Position numbers and translations under genes: made by a program. A stretch of 64,000 nt of DNA from Carya illinoinensis (Eukaryota; Streptophyta; Magnoliopsida; Fagales; Juglandaceae): positions 37,032,864 to 37,096,863 of the forward strand of contig NC_056762.1 of the NCBI RefSeq assembly GCF_018687715.1, in the 5' to 3' direction. The notes beneath the pieces were generated by a model. The model saw only the letters and a list, made by a program, of their open reading frames with translations. It was not told where the DNA came from and did no database searches. Below are positions 39,001 through 50,405 of the stretch, in pieces (within the stretch, counting starts at the first letter, position 1; the number at the start of each line of letters is the position of its first letter).

Positions 39001-39353
39001 TGACGGTGCGACATAAATGTTGATATAGTAATTAACGTAAATTACTACTTGTACGATTGAGTTGCATCTCTACTACTTTTTGGATCATAACCATTTTGGA
39101 CTAGTGTTGTGATCTTAGTTGTTCAATGGATTTTTATGTATGAAGTATGTTTTAAGCATTTGGGATATTTTCAATTTGGTGCATAGTATTGCTAAAGACA
39201 AAAAATTTATCCGCTGCGAATATTGCATATTGTTAGATGCATGTTAGGAATATTGCATCTTATATGTCATGAACGGGGGCAGGTAACCTTGTGTTGCATG
39301 TCTCGACGCTTCAAATGTCCGTCCGATCCCAAACGGAATTTGGGGGCGTCACA
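36070..39353. mobile_element. solo LTR of a retrotransposon, 3.28 kb
   Basis: The block starts TGTAACAGCCCG and ends GGGGGCGTCACA, the TG..CA termini and inverted GC-rich caps typical of large plant LTRs. It is bounded by a perfect 5-bp target duplication CCCTA (36065-36069 and 39354-39358). No gag, protease or polymerase coding sequence lies inside and there is no second copy of the ends. It is therefore a solo LTR left by recombination between the two LTRs, or a non-autonomous element with no internal region. The length is large for a plant LTR and suggests a Ty3/gypsy-type parent; that assignment is inference. Confidence 0.88.
38307..38677. repeat. seven copies of a 38-bp hairpin-forming repeat inside the solo LTR
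   Basis: The unit AATACATGGGGCCACAACAA followed by CTGTGGAGTATGTATT starts at 38307, 38352, 38414, 38471, 38516, 38578 and 38640. Each unit is an imperfect palindrome: AATACAT pairs with ATGTATT and CCACA with TGTGG around an ACAAC loop. Copies are nearly identical; the one at 38471 has AATGCAT. Start-to-start spacing is 45, 62, 57, 45, 62 and 62 bases, so larger units of two or three copies were themselves duplicated. The spacers carry AATGTTAAGTCAAGTTT-like text. Confidence 0.93.
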
Positions 39354-39358
39354 CCCTA

Positions 39359-39434
39359 CACGACTTATTTTTTAAATGTCAGACACTCATCACTGAACCC
39401 AATCCATCTCTGATCTCATTACCAGTACTCTCTC

Positions 39435-39477
<43 letters not shown>

Positions 39478-42400
39478 AGCTCTTTCTCTCTCTTCAACGT
39501 CTCTCTATATGTGTGTATATATATGTATCATTTTTTTTTTCCCGCATAAGTGAAAAACACAAGGTGATTATTATATATTATATAAAAATGATATTTATAG
39601 TTATAAAGTGTCCAAGCACACAATATATTTAAAAAATAAAAATATAACGCTTATACAATTTATGATTATATTTAATATTATTCTAAATAATTAAATATCC
39701 AAAAAAATCATTTCCCTAATAAGTAATAGTACTAGTCCTAGTAATTAGGCATAACATAAATATTAATGAATAGCTAGCTTGATTCCATTTGATCTCTAAG
39801 CACGTGCTGAAGGTGGATTAATTTCTTTGGTCACGTTACGTACTAAGTAGGTGACAACAATATTAAATGATATAAAGTAGTACTCGGCCTATTTATCGAT
39901 CGTACTCATGTGATCATTAACTTCTTGAAGAAATAAAAAGACCACAAAGACATGAATTAAGTCATGATCATCTGATCTCTCTCTGTTTTTTTTTTTTTTT
40001 TTAATTACTAATTTTCTTTATGGAGGGAATAGGGAAAAAGACAGACTGCAATGAATCCCCACGATGGAGGTGGTGGAATTAATTATGAATTTATGAGGTT
40101 AATGTGCGTTGACGTACATGATGAGAGACAACGACGGAAGGTGCATGCTCACGTGAAGGTACTGGTCGTGGTCGATCCCACAGTCCACGCATGAAGGACT
40201 CTCCAGCCCTGATACAAGGACACCATCAAAATAAAAGGGTCCATTGCAAACACAAGCCTTCAAGAACGTTCGTCACTGCATCTATATATGGGTTTGCTCC
40301 CGTGGATGCACTTCATTTACAGTGAAAACCACTTCTCAACGTAGTGCTACAAGTTCCTCCTATCACTCCCATGAGTCGATCTCTCATTTATAAGTTTGGT
40401 AATAACTAGCTGGCCTGCTAGTAGAGAGAAATTATCGACACAATCCTAAATTTTAGAATAAAGATCATCACCTAGGAAGGTTTAGAAGAGTAATGCTATA
40501 TACAGTTACTTTTGCGTATTTCTTGTGCACTCTATTAATATGATTGGTTTGATTAATTTTTTTTAATACACAACTAATCATATTATTAAAGTGTATAAAA
40601 AAAATTTATAAAAATGACTGTACATAAAATTTTTAGACTTAAAAATGTCAAAAAGTGAACAGATCGTGTCATGTGATGAAAGAAATCCCCACCCCGCAGA
40701 GTGCAGACACCATATGAGGTGTGTCTCATGATTTTATTAGAAACTCCATCACACGCCATAATTAGTTTTGGCCCAGATGCTCCCTAGAAAGCTGCAGCTC
40801 TGGAGATGACCACTGATATTGTAAAGATCATCATGTATATCTGCATCAAGCAGTGCCAATAAAAACATCATATGCTAGCTAGCTAGGACAGCTTGAAAAA
40901 AGTGTACAGTTCTCACGCGATAAAAGCTCTCACTTCTCTCTGTCTCGAGTAAATGAAGCAAGGGCGCATGGATTAAGGGCGTGGGTCCTTCATTCAGTAA
41001 AGAAGCAAATCTCAGTGATGACGAATCTAGTTCACGATCAGCAGGATCTGCCGAATAGAATTAATTTAGTGGTCTGTTTGGTTAGTGCATGTTGTGAAAA
41101 CAAAAACAGAAAAGTAAAAATAAACATTATAAGCAAATTAATTATACGATATAAAATTAACCTGATTTGATAACGTGTTTATATCTATAGAATTATAAGA
41201 GATTTTATTGTATTAAATAATCATAAAATTAATACATTTTAAGGGTGAAATTTCACTATTTAAAACCTTCATAATTATTATTATATTATTAATTAAGTAC
41301 ATATTTATAATATCACATGACAAAAATTTTAATTTTTACTTTTCTATATCATGCATTAGAGTAGGATATTAAATGTGTATCGAGGGAACTTTTTATCCAA
41401 TATTTATTTAAATAACTTGTCGAGCAAACTCTTTATTAAGTTTCGCTTGAGCTACTCATCACATGCACATCAGACAAATTTTCTATCCGGCTCTTCTCAA
41501 GTTGTAAACAGTGTCAAAATATTTCCCCAAACCTCTACAAGTATCGGTCTAAGCCAAAACAAACATAATTCAAACCTTCTTAAAAATCTGTAAAAAAAAA
41601 AAACCATAATACATCTTTATCGGATTATCAAATCAAACTGACACTCCAACAAACCGATATCCACAGACCCAACACCCATGCATGGAAAATAAAAGTTTGG
41701 AACCTATCACCTTTTCAGTTTTTCTGGTTTTTTTTTTTTTTTTTTTTTTCTTTTGGGATTTGGATTTGATGGTTGGCCTGCACAACAAGGACAACTCTCT
41801 CTTTTTGGCCAAGTCCAAATGCACGATCCTATGATGGTAAAAGACTTTATCTAAGTTAGTAGGCTCCTGTACACTTAATAAATTAAAGCATATAGAGCAA
41901 AATAGGATCATATATATATATATATATATATATATGGAAAAATCTATTTGTCATCCTCACACTTCACACACCACACTTATTTTAATTTTTTTTTCATTTT
42001 TTCTATAATAAATATGTAATGTATGGATGATAAATAAAATAATTTAATTAGTTTAATAAGAATAAAATAAAATAAAAAATAAAAAAAATAAAAAATAATA
42101 TTTTAATATATAAAGTGTGTGGTGTATTACAGCTGAGCTGATTATGCCGCAATAACAGCTGAAACAGTACATTAATCCAATCAAGATAATTACCGAAAGA
42201 GAAAGATGACCAATATCTTAAAGAACTTTGTAAATCACGGAAAAAGCTGGGAAGTTGAAGATATACGTTGAAAAAAGGTTGATATTGATTACATGGGGTC
42301 GATCGGTTACAAGTTGGGTTAACAAAAACTTACTTAATTAGGTGATGGGACACCATCCACACATTTCCCCGTCAGTTAATTAATTACAATATCTTTTGTA

Positions 42401-42890
42401 ATAAAGTTTATAATTAATAGAGTAATGTTATTCCGGTCTTAGTGTAAGTCTGGCATATTTTTTTTAAAAATAAAATGAAATTCACTATTAAAACTTAGAT
42501 ATTTTCTTTGTGAGTTTCGAATTTACCTAATTTTTTTCACTACTCTGTTTCGTTAAGTGAATAATATCATAAGCTAGCCAGTTAAAAAATGTCACTATAA
42601 CAACATCTGACTTATTCAATGAGAAGAGTATCATGCCTCAAAATGAAACAATCGGACTTTGGTGTAGTGGGTTTAGTTCAATTTTAGAGTTCGAGGAAAG
42701 TAATCACAATCACAGCCCCAAGCCCATGGAGAATCTGTGCAAACAGCCCAACCATCTCTCAGTTTAAAAAATTGCACAATGAAGGGAGGCTTTTTCGTAT
42801 CTTCCCATCACGCTGATCCAAGGGATCATGGCTGCTTTCTCTCCCTCTCTCCGTCTTATAAATATATTATAGATTAAAAATATATATATA
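39359..42890. other. intergenic with microsatellites and MITE-like blocks
   Basis: No gene is supported. It contains a CT tract at about 39439-39473, probable MITEs related to family 2 at about 39585-39700 and 40490-40640 (arms ATATACAGTTACTTTTG and the reverse complement of AAAATGACTGTACATAAA), a T run at 41726-41749, a TA tract at 41911-41935, and a further inverted-repeat element at about 41938-42130 with TCACACACCACAC and GTGTGTGGTGT ends. Confidence 0.45.
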
Positions 42891-43048
42891 TAGTTACAAA
42901 TATAATTATGTATTAATCTGTATATTAATATAATATGATCAGTTAAAAAGTAAATTTTATTAAAAATAATATTAATTTAAATTTTAAGTATAAATAAATC
43001 AATATTAATATATTAATACGTAACTGTGTTGATACATATTAAAACTCT
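42891..43048. mobile_element. MITE family 1, copy 3
   Basis: It shares the interior and arm sequences (ATGTATTAATCTGTATATTA at the left, ATTAATACGTAACTGTG at the right) with copies at 29936 and 33133. Non-coding. Confidence 0.65.
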
Positions 43049-43262
43049 AAAAAAAAAAAAAGAATGAACTTTGGCTAAACCATCTTTATTTTAATATTGC
43101 CTAGGAAAGCGCCCAGCTAGCATGTCCAACTTGTTTGCCAAAAATATAAAATAAAACACTCCACGACAAAATAATATTAATTTTAATATAAATTCTATGA
43201 TTAAATTTAAAAGAACTCAACGTACGTAGTCATCATATACCAATAGCTTCCTGCACGAGATA

Positions 43263-43595
43263 TAGCTAGTTTGGAATTTAGATTTAATTGAAATAAATTC
43301 AGTTAAGTTTAATTTTAAGTTGAATTTAATATTTAATTATTTAATTTTTAAATTATTAAATTCGTTTCAATTTAAAATTTTTTTATACGCAAGACTCATA
43401 ATCTTTTTTAATTCTACGCATATTTATACGCATGACTTACAATCTTTTTCAATAATATATAAATATATATAAAATTATCTTAGGTAGATCTTATAAAATT
43501 CATTTCACTATCTCAACTTACTACTATTTATAAAAAACTTAACTCAAAACTTAACTTATCTTAACTCATATCATCATTCAAACGGGACATAAATT
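43263..43595. mobile_element. probable MITE of the GAGATGAG/AGTTAAG family
   Basis: The left end has TTTGGAATTTAGATTTAATT and TTCAGTTAAG. The reverse complement of the right end has CCCGTTTGAATGATGATATG and GAGTTAAG. The right arm resembles the MITE split by the CACTA at 5017 (TTATAAATAGTA and GTTGAG). Ends are approximate. Confidence 0.5.
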
Positions 43596-44909
43596 GATGG
43601 AAATATTGACTATGAATCATAACTGCAAGGACAATGAAAGTACCTACGAACACAAAATAATTAGATACCATAAATTTTGCACTTTAGGTCACAAGAATGT
43701 CTATACATATATATATATATATCATGTGGTAAAAAAAAAAAAAACCCTTACTTTTGGGCCTTTTTTCTTTCTTTATTTAATGTGTGATTTTTAGATATGA
43801 TCATGATTTATTCTAACAAAACATGATTTATTAAATAGACAAAAAATAAAAATAAAACAGTCCATTGGTAGTGAAAGAGAGCAAGCATGCATGCACACGA
43901 AATTACTTCATGTAAAAGTTGCATCATGACTCCGTTTAGAATTATCTCCCTCAACTGAATCAAGAATAACAATTAACTAAAAAAATTGTTTATGCATGCT
44001 GCATGCAATAAGGTTGGAGGACCAAATCTCAACAAATCCCAGATATATAAAAATATTTTATCAGCTGGAATCGAATATATATGCATACCCATATATATAT
44101 GTAAATATATATGTATGTATGTGTACATGGGTGTGTTCTTTCTTTATTCAGCGACCGAAATCTTAACCGAATGCCAAACGCATGCAGAAAAACTAACATC
44201 GATGGATCGAGTCGAATTTAATATATCAGCTTGAGTTTGATTTGCCACATAGTACTTTGTCCTTATGGATCCTTCAAAATACAACCTTATAATTGATGAT
44301 CATGATTTGCTAGCTAGCTAGCTAGCTGTAGGGCTTAGGTTATTAATTTCAAGGCCTATATATGAATTTCCTTATTAGCTTGTCAACACCATATAATTGT
44401 CAACACGTAATTAGATGCTAGCTGGGAAAATGCCTAATTGTTTGATTTAATAAATAACATTATGAAACTCCTAATATATGGCTTCATATTATCGTACGGA
44501 CGTATATTTTGTTTTATTTTAATATTAATTTAGTAGCTAGCTAGCTAGGCAAAGACCATACAAATTAAATTCAACTTCTGATCTGAAAGAAACAAAAATG
44601 TGTACTGGCCGGATATCCCATCATCAAATATTACAAATTATTAGTAATTAATATTGGGTTTTAATTAGCCGGCAGGCTGCTTGATCGATATGCTGGCCGG
44701 CCAGTACTACTACCATTCCACCATACATGCGTTTCCTTCACGCATGCAAAACCCTCCCCAAATTAACCACGTGCACTACGCTCCTATATAATATATATGT
44801 ATATACATAGCTTCATGGATTTCATGCTTTCCATTCTCACAGCTAGCTATCTTTAGAACTATTTAGCAGCAGACTCAGAGCTCGTACGTATATAGAAATT
44901 AAGAAGATC
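43596..44909. other. intergenic and promoter of the NF-YC remnant
   Basis: No other gene is seen. A TA/TG-rich stretch lies at 44080-44130 and repeated GCTAGCTAGC palindromes at 44310 and 44537. A plausible TATA box CTATATAATATAT at about 44782, followed by a 5' leader, precedes the NF-YC start codon at 44910, so the broken gene keeps its promoter. Confidence 0.45.
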
Positions 44910-45655
44910 ATGAGGCAAGCCGGAATATACTCGGGAATACTCGCAGGAGGGAGAACGAGGCCTCACCTGATGCCGTTGGCGAGGATAAAGAAGATCATGA
45001 AGAAATCCGGGGACAGCGTGAACATGATATGGAGAGGCTCCCATCGTGTTTTTCAAGGCTTGTGAATTATTCATTGAGGAATTGACATGAGGTCATTGGA
45101 AGGGATATTTGAATCCCTACAACTTTAATTAAGAGATCAAATTAAGAAGAGATAAGACAGATCGACTCACTCTCCTAAAAGGAAACAGACTCAGATTCCT
45201 AACAGGAGATAGACTCCTACTCCTAGAAAGGAACTACTTCACATGGCTTAGACTCCTAAAATGAAAAGACTTCCTGAGGTTAATTAGATTTCTATCACTC
45301 TAAAGAAATAACCTCTATAAATAATCTATAGGAGATAACAAATTCTTAACTTCATCTTCTATATACTCTCATTCTCATATTATTATTCTGACTTTAGAAT
45401 CGGAGTTTCCCCAAGACAACCAGTGCCGCCCTTCATTTATGACAAGTGATCCGTGTGATAGGTGGCAGTAAAACACATCCTTAACGGTCATGGATAGTCA
45501 TGCAAAGAAATAGAAGAACGCTTCACAAAGAGGACGTTGCCTCGGCTGTTATAACCACTGATATCTTTGATTTTCTTGTCAATTTGGTCTCTGATTCTAC
45601 TAATCCTACCCCTTTCGCCTCGATTGCCATGGAAACAGTACTGGAGTCCAGCTAG
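44910..45655 (+). pseudogene. NF-YC (HAP5-like) histone-fold subunit, frameshifted and split by an insertion
   Basis: The first part begins MRQAGIYSGILAGG and contains PLARIKKIMKKSGDSVNMI, the alpha-1 and loop region of the NF-YC histone fold. At about 45030 the frame breaks. Reading on in the next frame gives GEAPIVFFKACELFIEELT, so about two bases are missing between ATGATAT and GGAGAG, and in the first frame a stop follows at 45063-45065. About 390 bases later the protein resumes at 45491 with WIVMQRNRRTLHKEDVASAV and ITTDIFDFLVNLVSDS, ending with TAG at 45653-45655. NF-YC pairs with NF-YB and with NF-YA or CONSTANS-type proteins at CCAAT boxes. Both lesions disable the protein as read. 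An alternative is that the insertion is partly spliced out, but no GT-AG pair restores the frame. Confidence 0.88.
45097..45486. mobile_element. insertion within the NF-YC gene, LTR-like
   Basis: About 390 bp of foreign sequence separates the two halves of the NF-YC frame. A 6-base direct repeat GGTCAT lies at 45091-45096 and 45486-45491 and could be the target duplication. The interior has a TATA-like TCTATAAATAATC at about 45314 and a C-rich 3' part (GGAGTTTCCCCAAGACAACC near 45402), resembling a small LTR. The ends are not the standard TG..CA, so the class is uncertain. Confidence 0.6.
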
Positions 45656-46132
45656 TTAGGATTGAGCTCTCTATAAATATAAATATATATATATATATAT
45701 ATATTTATATGTGTGTGTGTGTGTGGGCGCGAGCATGTGGAAGGATTATGTGTTGTTTGCTGCAGATTGAGATTGACAATTTTCTTAATTGTTCAAGTCG
45801 ATCGTTGCATGCACTAGATCAATACTACGTACCATGTGTTACGATCGAGCGATGTGAGAGGCATTATCCTTTTAATTGTTGACAACTTTAATTTACCATT
45901 ATTAATGTGCATCCATGCGCAAAAGCACATGCTTGTAATTGTAATCCGTTAATCAAGTGTCGTGTGGCCTTTGTATTTTCAACCTGATTAATTTCTTGAC
46001 AACTTTAATTTACTATTATTAATTATGTGTCGTTTGTTTTCAGAGATTAGATAAGATATAATGAAATCTTTTGAGATATATTAAAATGAGATGAGATAAA
46101 ATAAAATTAGATGAAATATGTGTTTATTTTTA
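45656..46132. other. intergenic, ending in a truncated MITE
   Basis: TA and GT microsatellites at about 45678-45724. From about 46025 the sequence (GTCGTTTGTTTTCAGAGATT, AAAATGAGATGAGATAAAAT) matches the left half of the GAGATGAG MITE family and stops at the CACTA end at 46133, so this MITE was interrupted by the insertion. Confidence 0.5.
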
Positions 46133-46617
46133 CACTACAACAAATATGGCTTTTAGTGACAGATTATAAATAGTGACGGTTTCCAAACTGTGACTAAAAC
46201 GTATTTACTGTGACGGTTTGTGAGAACTGTCACTAAATGTTGGACAAGAATTTCAAAATGTTCGGACGTTTCACATAATACGTTCGCACGTCACAGTAAT
46301 GTTCGAATGTTATGTATATTTACGTGCGAACGTAAAAAAATTAGCGCGAACGTTCGAACGTTTTAACTATTTACGTGCGAACGTGAATATATTAGCGCCA
46401 ATGTTCGAACGTTAATGTGATAAAGTTCGAACGTTATATGTTAAATTACATAAATTAACCATAATATATATTTTTTTAATAGTAAGGTTGAGTAACGTTA
46501 TATTAAAAAAAATTAAGAGTAGAAATTAAGCTACACAATACATACATTAAATATTTGTGTCCATTACATATGTCAAAAATAAAAAACGATCGAATGATAA
46601 ATTTTTACAAATCACTT

Positions 46618-47844
46618 TCAGAACTGCTGGTTTACAAAAGATTGAAACTCTTCAGTCAATGTCTCAACCTTATTGTTTAGCACATCTACATGATGTGCAA
46701 GATGTGCGACAGCCTGATCTATATGTGCAATCTGTCTATCGATCTGTCGGTCTATATGCGCCTTCATATCTGTCATCATTGTATCAACCCAAGCAGGTCG
46801 CACATCCCCAACAGATGTAACTCCCGGCTGCTAACTAGTACTCACCGACGGGTGAGCAACATCGGCCCCAGACTTAGTCGGGGAAACAAGATCTGGCGTA
46901 GGACCAGACTGACGCTGAGCTGAGCCTCTCCCCTGTCCAATGCTCCGGCGGTGTGTGGTTATGTCGATAGGGCTCATCTGGTTTCTCACCATCTCCTCCG
47001 CCTGTCGTGGCACTCCCCGGGCTAGTAATAAGCGGCTGATGATGACTCCGTACGGGAGATTATCCGTGGTAACGATGCTGGCCTCGTAACGGATCCGCTC
47101 AAATATAACAAGGGGCAAGTCAATGGACTCACCACGTGCCAAGCCAATCAAGAACTGTGCACGAGCCCGACTGAATGTGCTCTTATGTGCCACCGGGTCT
47201 ACATTTGTTGCAACAAAAATGTGCAACATGTGAAAGAAAGGCAGCAGCTGATTCTGGCTGAAGGAGTTCGGCCTATCGAGCTTTGTGCGGTCCGTGCCAG
47301 TGAGGATGTAGAAATCCTGGTCCCGCTTATCGTCACCAAACTCAGCAGCAATAGGATCGCCCTCGGGTCGATCTTCTTCATGACTGGGCATAAACTCAAC
47401 AGAGCCCGAAGATGAAGCAGAAGCGGCTGGATCTGCCTCGAATATGCCCGGGAAAAATGCAGCTGCTATGTCATCAGCCTGAGCAGCTGTCGACTCAGGT
47501 AGCATACGGGGAATCTGGAGCAAGTCGGGGAGAACATCCGCCGAGAACTGAAACTGTACACCGCGTACACTGAGAGTATGGGATGATGCATCGTTAGGCA
47601 TGGTGGCCATCCCAATGTAAAACTCTCGAACCATTGTGGGGTAAATCTTTCCCCTCAATATGTATATGGGGCCCCAGCCTCTGGTGACGAAGACGTCTCT
47701 CAGCGTCTTTTGCTCCCAGCTGAGCTCATCAAACTCATTAATGAGGATTTCTCGTTCCCCCATAACAGTTCGTGCCCCCAGTTGAGCGATGTCCGGATTG
47801 CCTCCATCCCTCCCTCGCTTCCTTGTCGTCATATACTGAGCCAT
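46618..47844 (-). pseudogene. putative plant transposon protein with an in-frame stop
   Basis: From ATG at 47844 the frame gives 337 residues beginning MAQYMTTRKRGRDGG and including WEQKTLRDVFVTRGWGPIYI, VREFYIGM and SVRGVQFQFS. This pattern is typical of the plant-specific 'putative plant transposon protein' domain. A TAG at 46831-46833 ends it, but the same frame continues without another stop to TAA at 46618 through a helical, heptad-like tail (VDTMMTDMKAHIDRQIDRQI and VLNNKVETLTEEF). One point change, for example CAG to TAG, would explain the break. A 5' leader exon with donor AAAG/GTAATG at about 48687 and an acceptor just before the ATG (about 47849) can be read. The function of this family in CACTA biology is not established. 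Confidence 0.75.
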
Positions 47845-49025
47845 ATCCTGAAAATAAAAAAAATATATAAGTTATAACATTTAAAAAAAATGATTATAAT
47901 CACAGATACATACGTATTATGACATATATGGATTATACTAAAAATTAAAATATCATCCTTATAAATTTATATAATTTTGCGAGTAAAACTTTTAAAGAAA
48001 CTCACTTTTTCAATATATAAAATAATAATACCTAAAAGAAACAGTATAAAAAAATTTTAATAGGAAACGTTCGAACGTTAATACAATGTACGTTCGCACG
48101 TTAAAATACATCCGAATATACAAAGATGATACGTTCGGACGTTTTTATCGAACGTTTGATTCAAACGTTCGATAAAAACGTCCGAATAAGTTCATTACGT
48201 CCGAACGTATTACCTAAACGTTCAGACGTAATGAATTTGAACCGTCATACGTTCGGACGTTCTTACTAGCCGAAGAAGACCAACGGATTACGTTCAAACG
48301 TTTTATCCAACGTTACGTTAAAGCGTTGGATAAAAACGTTCGCACGTGAAACTAATACGTTCGCACGTAACAATATAACGTGCGAACGTAAAGAATACAA
48401 AAGGTCACACGTTCGGACGTTGTGTCTTGACGTCCGAACGTTACGACACGGAATCCCTGAGTCGACTCAGCCATTACCGAAAGCTTCGAAACACATGTTT
48501 CGAAGCCACAAACAACCAAAATATGCATTTCAAAAGATGGGAAATGTTTCTACGGTCCTATTCTATCATTTTACTGCGAATGGTGGCCGGAAATGCAAGT
48601 TTTATAATCGGGCTACGGTGGGTTTTGAATTTTTGAAACCCACCAATTAAAAGTAAGGAGATAGAAGAGGGAGAGGGCACATTACCTTTTAGTGACGGTT
48701 GCGGTGGCGGATGGCGACGGTTGTGGCGGCGTGCATGGCGGAGAGGATGAGAGAGTTTGAGTTTTATAATCGGTTTCGTACAAGTTATGGCCTGGAAACC
48801 GTCGTGCCTGGCCTTATATACAGTTAACGTCCGAACATTAATTAATTAACGTTCGGACGTTAACTCCACATGCGAACGTTATGTATATTACGTTCGGACT
48901 TAAAAGCATACATGCGAACGTATAACTTTTACGTTCGGACGTTGTGTTAACATGCGAACGTGTGTCTATTATGTTCGGACGTCAATCAAAACGTCCGAAC
49001 GTTTTGGTTATAACATTCGAACGTT

Positions 49026-50140
49026 TTTACACTATATATTATATTATATATATTATATAATATATATAATATACATTATATTATATATTATATAATGTAT
49101 AATATTATATACATATAATATACGTATATTATATACTATATAGTGTTATACTATATAGTATATAGTATATTACACTTATGTTCTATATAGTGTATACTAT
49201 ATAGTGTTATAGTGTATGTAGTTTTAATACGTATATAGTGTTATATACGTATATACGTAACCTATATTATATAGTATATAATAATATAGTATACTATATT
49301 ATATACGTATATTATATACGTATTATATAGTATATATAGATATAATATATATTCGTATGTTATTATATATTATATTATATATACTAATATATTATATTAT
49401 ATCTAGTGTATACTTATATAATATTATTGTATATATTATTGTAATAATATTAATATATATTTAATACTATTTAATATGTTAATAATATATAGTATATATT
49501 ATATAGTAGTATATAATGTTAATATATATAGTATATATTATATAGTAGTATTATATAGTTATTTATATATCAAGTAGTATATATAACATAGTACTAGTAC
49601 TATATTATATCTATAATATATTTACTATATAATATATTATACGATATTATATAGTTATTATATATAGATAACATACTATATAATACTTATACTATATTAT
49701 AGACTATAATATAGATAATATAGTATATAATACTTATACTATATTATAGACTATAATATAGATAATATATTATATAATATTTATACTACATTATCTAATA
49801 ACTATATTACTTTAATATAGTTATTAGATATACTATATTAAAGTATACTATACTAGGATAATATACAATTTTTCCAATATAATATATTATAATATACTTG
49901 TTATAACTATAATATATAATAAGTATATTATATATTATAGTTATAATATAATATATATTTTATATATATTATATTTATATAAAGTTATAATATATATAGT
50001 ACATTCTTATATAATATTTATGTTATATATTATATAATTGGTACAAATTATATATTAATTAATATTGTATAATTTATAATTTAATATATAAGTATATTAT
50101 GAGGAATATACGTACTATATAATATGTAAATAATAATATT
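49026..50140. repeat. 1.1-kb tract of almost pure A/T (TATA-type)
   Basis: The stretch is nearly all A and T in short TATA, ATAATA and TATAGT arrangements and contains many overlapping palindromes. A block of about 47 bases containing ACTTATACTATATTATAGAC is repeated in tandem at about 49672-49765. No coding potential. It lies between two clusters of the ACGTTCG palindromes. Confidence 0.9.
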
Positions 50141-50405
50141 AACGTTCGAACTTAAATGAGGACGTTCGGACGTTATAATAAATTCGGGGGGAAATTTCCC
50201 GCTTAAACCAAATTTGCACAGTACGTTCTAACGTACTATATAAACGTTCGAACGTTACTGACGAATACGTTGGATGGATGTACATACGTGCGAACGTACT
50301 GTATAATTATGGGGCGGAATAATTTTACGTTTGAACGTTAATACTTAAACGTTCGCACGTAAAATCAAACGTCCGAACGTTCATTAATGAACGTCCGAAC
50401 GTTAA

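Larger units (their letters stand above)
46255..50405. repeat. about forty ACGTTCGAACGT-like palindromes in four clusters
   Basis: Near-palindromic 12-14-bp sites of the types ACGTTCGAACGT, ACGTTCGGACGT, ACGTGCGAACGT and ACGTCCGAACGT occur about 8 times at 46258-46440, about 14 times at 48068-48442, about 10 times at 48830-49028 and about 9 times at 50150-50403. Hand counts are approximate. They are CpG-containing in otherwise AT-rich DNA and behave like subterminal binding sites of a CACTA regulator, but they occur well inside the element as well as near its end. Confidence 0.9.

Noticed and set aside
41633..41911. 92-codon minus-strand frame
   Set aside because: It runs across a poly-T tract giving a lysine run and has no recognisable domain.
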